DNA from: Cafeteria roenbergensis
Lineage: Eukaryota > Sar > Bigyra > Bicosoecida > Cafeteriaceae
Assembly: GCA_008330645.1 (NCBI GenBank)
Contig: VLTN01000107.1
Coordinates: 1 to 40,395 of the forward strand
Direction of reading: 5' to 3'
Length of the DNA: 40,395 nt
Part shown: piece by piece, positions 38,198 through 40,395 of the stretch
Position numbering within the stretch: the first letter of the stretch is position 1
Layout: each line of letters opens with the position of its first letter
Translations under genes and position numbers: made by a program
Notes under the pieces: generated by a model
What the model was told of the DNA's origin: nothing
Database searches by the model: none
Seen by the model: the letters and a program-made list of their open reading frames with translations, nothing else

Positions 38198-40101
38198 ATG
38201 ACTGAAACAGCCGACAAGCCAGCAAGTGTCGGAAAGCTCCGTCCTTTCACGGGTGGCGGCGGGGGCATCCACGGGCGCAGCGATCGCGTCTGCATGTGCG
38301 GCGGTTTTCGGCCTCCGGATTCTGAACAGGCAGGCCAAGACGCAAGAGATGCAGGCCAAGACCCAAGACGCGGCAGTGAAGATGCAGGCCGATGTGCACA
38401 ACATGGCAATGGATGTCGCTCGGCGCAAGGTCGAGGACGACTGTGCCGATGCCATGGGGCTGATGGGTCTGCGTTCGAAGTGGCGCACCGCGCTCACGCC
38501 ATGGGAGTCCGGACCGCGTACCGGGGCATGACCGCAGCGACGCGAGAAGCAGCTGACCTGTGCGACATGGCTTGGGCGGCCGTCAACCAGACGACGACGC
38601 CCTCGGCGGCACAGCCCGCAAGCATGGCGCACCCCGACGTCCGACCCGGTGGCGGCCGATGGCATATTCGTGCAGGCGGGAGCTCCCACTACTACCACGC
38701 CCTCAACGTGCTTGCACTGCGTTGATGAGGGCCAGGAGGTGGTGGGGGCGCCGAGCCGCTCACGCCAGGGCAGAGGCTGGACACCGCGAGGCAGATGGTC
38801 GAAGAGGCCGGCCGAAGCTCGACAAGGCCACAAGGTGCCTCGCGGCCAACACGGGGTCGGACATGGCGTCGGCGGCGGACCTTTCTCCGGCGTCGCATCG
38901 AGCTGCGCAAAGCGGGCGCCGACACTTCCGGCGGATCGCTGGGAGTGGGCGGGAACCCACACAGTCTCACACGCCGTACTCGGCTTGCTGGAAGAGACGG
39001 GAGACACGGACCTTCGCTGCGGATGACGCGCCACGGCACGGTTTCGTTGCACGCGCGCCAACAACTACGCCATGGCTCCTGTTCGGTCGCAGAGACCGCG
39101 GATCAAGGCTGCTGGGCAGCTGTTGTTGCCATGGACCTCCTCTTTCGACGACCGTGTGATGCGAAGCCACGCTCGCGTCGGCCGAACCCAGCCGCCCGGA
39201 AAAAGCCGCGCCGTCGACTGAGCCCCCAAGGAGCTTGCGACTCGGCTTCGGACCGCTGTGGCGCCGCGTCGATGTGACCCCGTGACGCGTCCTTCGACCG
39301 CCCAGGCGTCGGACCGCGAACGCCTCACGTGCCGCAAGATGCTATCGACGTCAGCCGCGTTGGTTGTTCTTCCGCTCGCAGAGCCAGCCCGTCAGCGCGC
39401 CGCGACATCATGCGCGTGGTCAGCGGGGGACCGCGCGATGGTGCTTCCCGCCAATGCGCCCGTGCGTCGTCATTGTCCTCGTTTGACGGCCGGAGAGTTT
39501 GGTGCAAAGCCTGGCACGCCGATTGAAAGCTTCGGGAGAATCTCCAGGCACTGACGAGGCGTGGCTCAGGCGGAAGGGGTACGTGCGGTTTCTTGTGGCC
39601 GAATCCCACGCGGCGCTAGAGGGCCGCACCGCCACCGACGACGACCCGACAACGGCAGCAGCCACGGCCGGGCCTCCGAACCTTCCTTCCACGAGGGCGC
39701 TCGCGCGCCGAGATTCATCGAGACGGCGGCCGAGATCGGAACGGCGCCGCGCCGCATCGGGACGCGGCACCGAGTCCACGTCCGGGGACTGGGGCAGCGT
39801 ACGCGTACCTGGTGTCCCGCCTGTGCCGACGAGACGCGCCCACGAAGGCGCGCAGCAAGGCCCGCTGCGCGCGACAGAGCTTGGTGAGGAGGGTCCGAGG
39901 TTTCTCCGGACTTGCACGCTGCGCCCTCGGCGATTCGCGGAGCCTCGAGCACCGCCGCGTCGCGACGGCCCGTCCGGAACGCTCGGTCGGTCCGCCGAGG
40001 GCCGCGCTGTGCCATGCCGACCGCAAGGCCATCTGGGACGCTGCTGACCAGCTACGGGCTGCGCGGCCAAGTGCGGGCTCGACAGGGCGGTTGCATCCTG
40101 A
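38198..40101 (+). pseudogene. Tandem gene of unknown function, copy 3 (heavily indel-ridden)
   Basis: ATG at 38198 and TGA at 40099-40101 correspond to those of copy 2. The first 440 bases follow copy 2 closely. From about 38645 onward there is an indel every 20-40 bases (for example GGTGGCGGCCGATGG for GGCGCGATGG, and TGGTGGGGGCGCC for TGGTGGGCGCC), and no long frame survives. The same words as in copies 1 and 2 can still be followed to the end. Substitutions are few relative to indels, which is more typical of poor consensus than of neutral decay. Confidence 0.6.
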
Positions 40102-40395
40102 CAATATGATGCGTTGGTGTGTTGCGGTCGTGAACCGAAGGTTTTGTTGCCATGCACGGGCGCGATGCGTCCATTGCGCGTGGTTGTTTTCAAAACAAGC
40201 CGAACGGGAACTCGGACCTGCAGTCCCGACAAGCTCTGCATGGGAAGGCGTCTGCGCGGCCCTCCCGGAGCGTTCTCTGCCCTGTGCCTGGCCGAGCCGG
40301 CGGCTCGCGGCTGGCATGACGACAGACACGGCGCCAAGCCTGTGCGTTGCGCCCATGGTCGGTATTTTGCCTGCCTCGATCGAACACACTCGCTC
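40102..40395. other. Start of a third spacer, cut by the window end
   Basis: It matches 34460-34750 and 37251-37550 with very few differences, unlike the noisy gene copy just before it. The array therefore probably continues to the right of the window. Confidence 0.55.

Overview
The window looks like a GC-rich unicellular eukaryote, most likely an alga or related protist. The reasons are spliceosomal introns (GTGAG...CAG) in an ankyrin gene, two classes of eukaryotic retrotransposon, and an ELWxxDGT / cadherin-like repeat gene of a type I associate with algae and other protists. I cannot name the lineage from sequence alone. Stop codons are rare at this base composition, so long ORFs occur by chance on both strands. 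I kept only those with recognisable motifs or agreement between copies.

Layout. (1) 3-4202, plus strand: the 3' part of a large gene for a probable extracellular or adhesive repeat protein, with ELWxxDGT repeats between tandem-95/cadherin-like modules. It is broken by small indels. (2) 4303-4905: a half copy of a palindromic repeat, then unassigned DNA. (3) 4906-5562: a 5'-truncated LINE. (4) 5684-6455: the start codon and first three exons of an ankyrin gene on the plus strand. (5) 6510-22221: a head-to-tail, minus-strand array of one LINE family with a restriction-like endonuclease. It has a 3'-UTR scrap, copy B with the full N-terminus, a 72-bp minisatellite, a scrambled patch, and copies C, D and E. 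(6) 22222-29084, minus strand: a tyrosine-recombinase retrotransposon with the split direct repeats of PAT/Ngaro-like elements. (7) 29087-31062, plus strand: seven more ankyrin exons ending in a stop codon. (8) 31366-32113: a LINE 3' end with a solo split-repeat element inserted in it. (9) 32116-32766: a 651-bp near-perfect palindrome (foldback element). (10) 32766-40395: three head-to-tail copies, period about 2.79 kb, of a gene of unknown function and its spacer.

How it fits together. Every internal ankyrin exon is exactly 99 bp, both flanking introns are phase 0, and each exon encodes one 33-residue ankyrin repeat. The left exons supply a start and the right exons supply a stop. The simplest reading is one gene of about 360 residues whose third intron holds 22.6 kb of antisense retrotransposon DNA. 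Two genes brought side by side is the alternative. The tyrosine-recombinase element ends 2 nt before an ankyrin exon.

Quality caution. Many reading-frame breaks are single-base changes, often in short homopolymers, relative to a sister copy in the same window. The third copy of the right-hand tandem gene becomes very rich in indels. Part of the apparent pseudogenisation, and perhaps the scrambled patch at 13491-14110, may be consensus error rather than biology.
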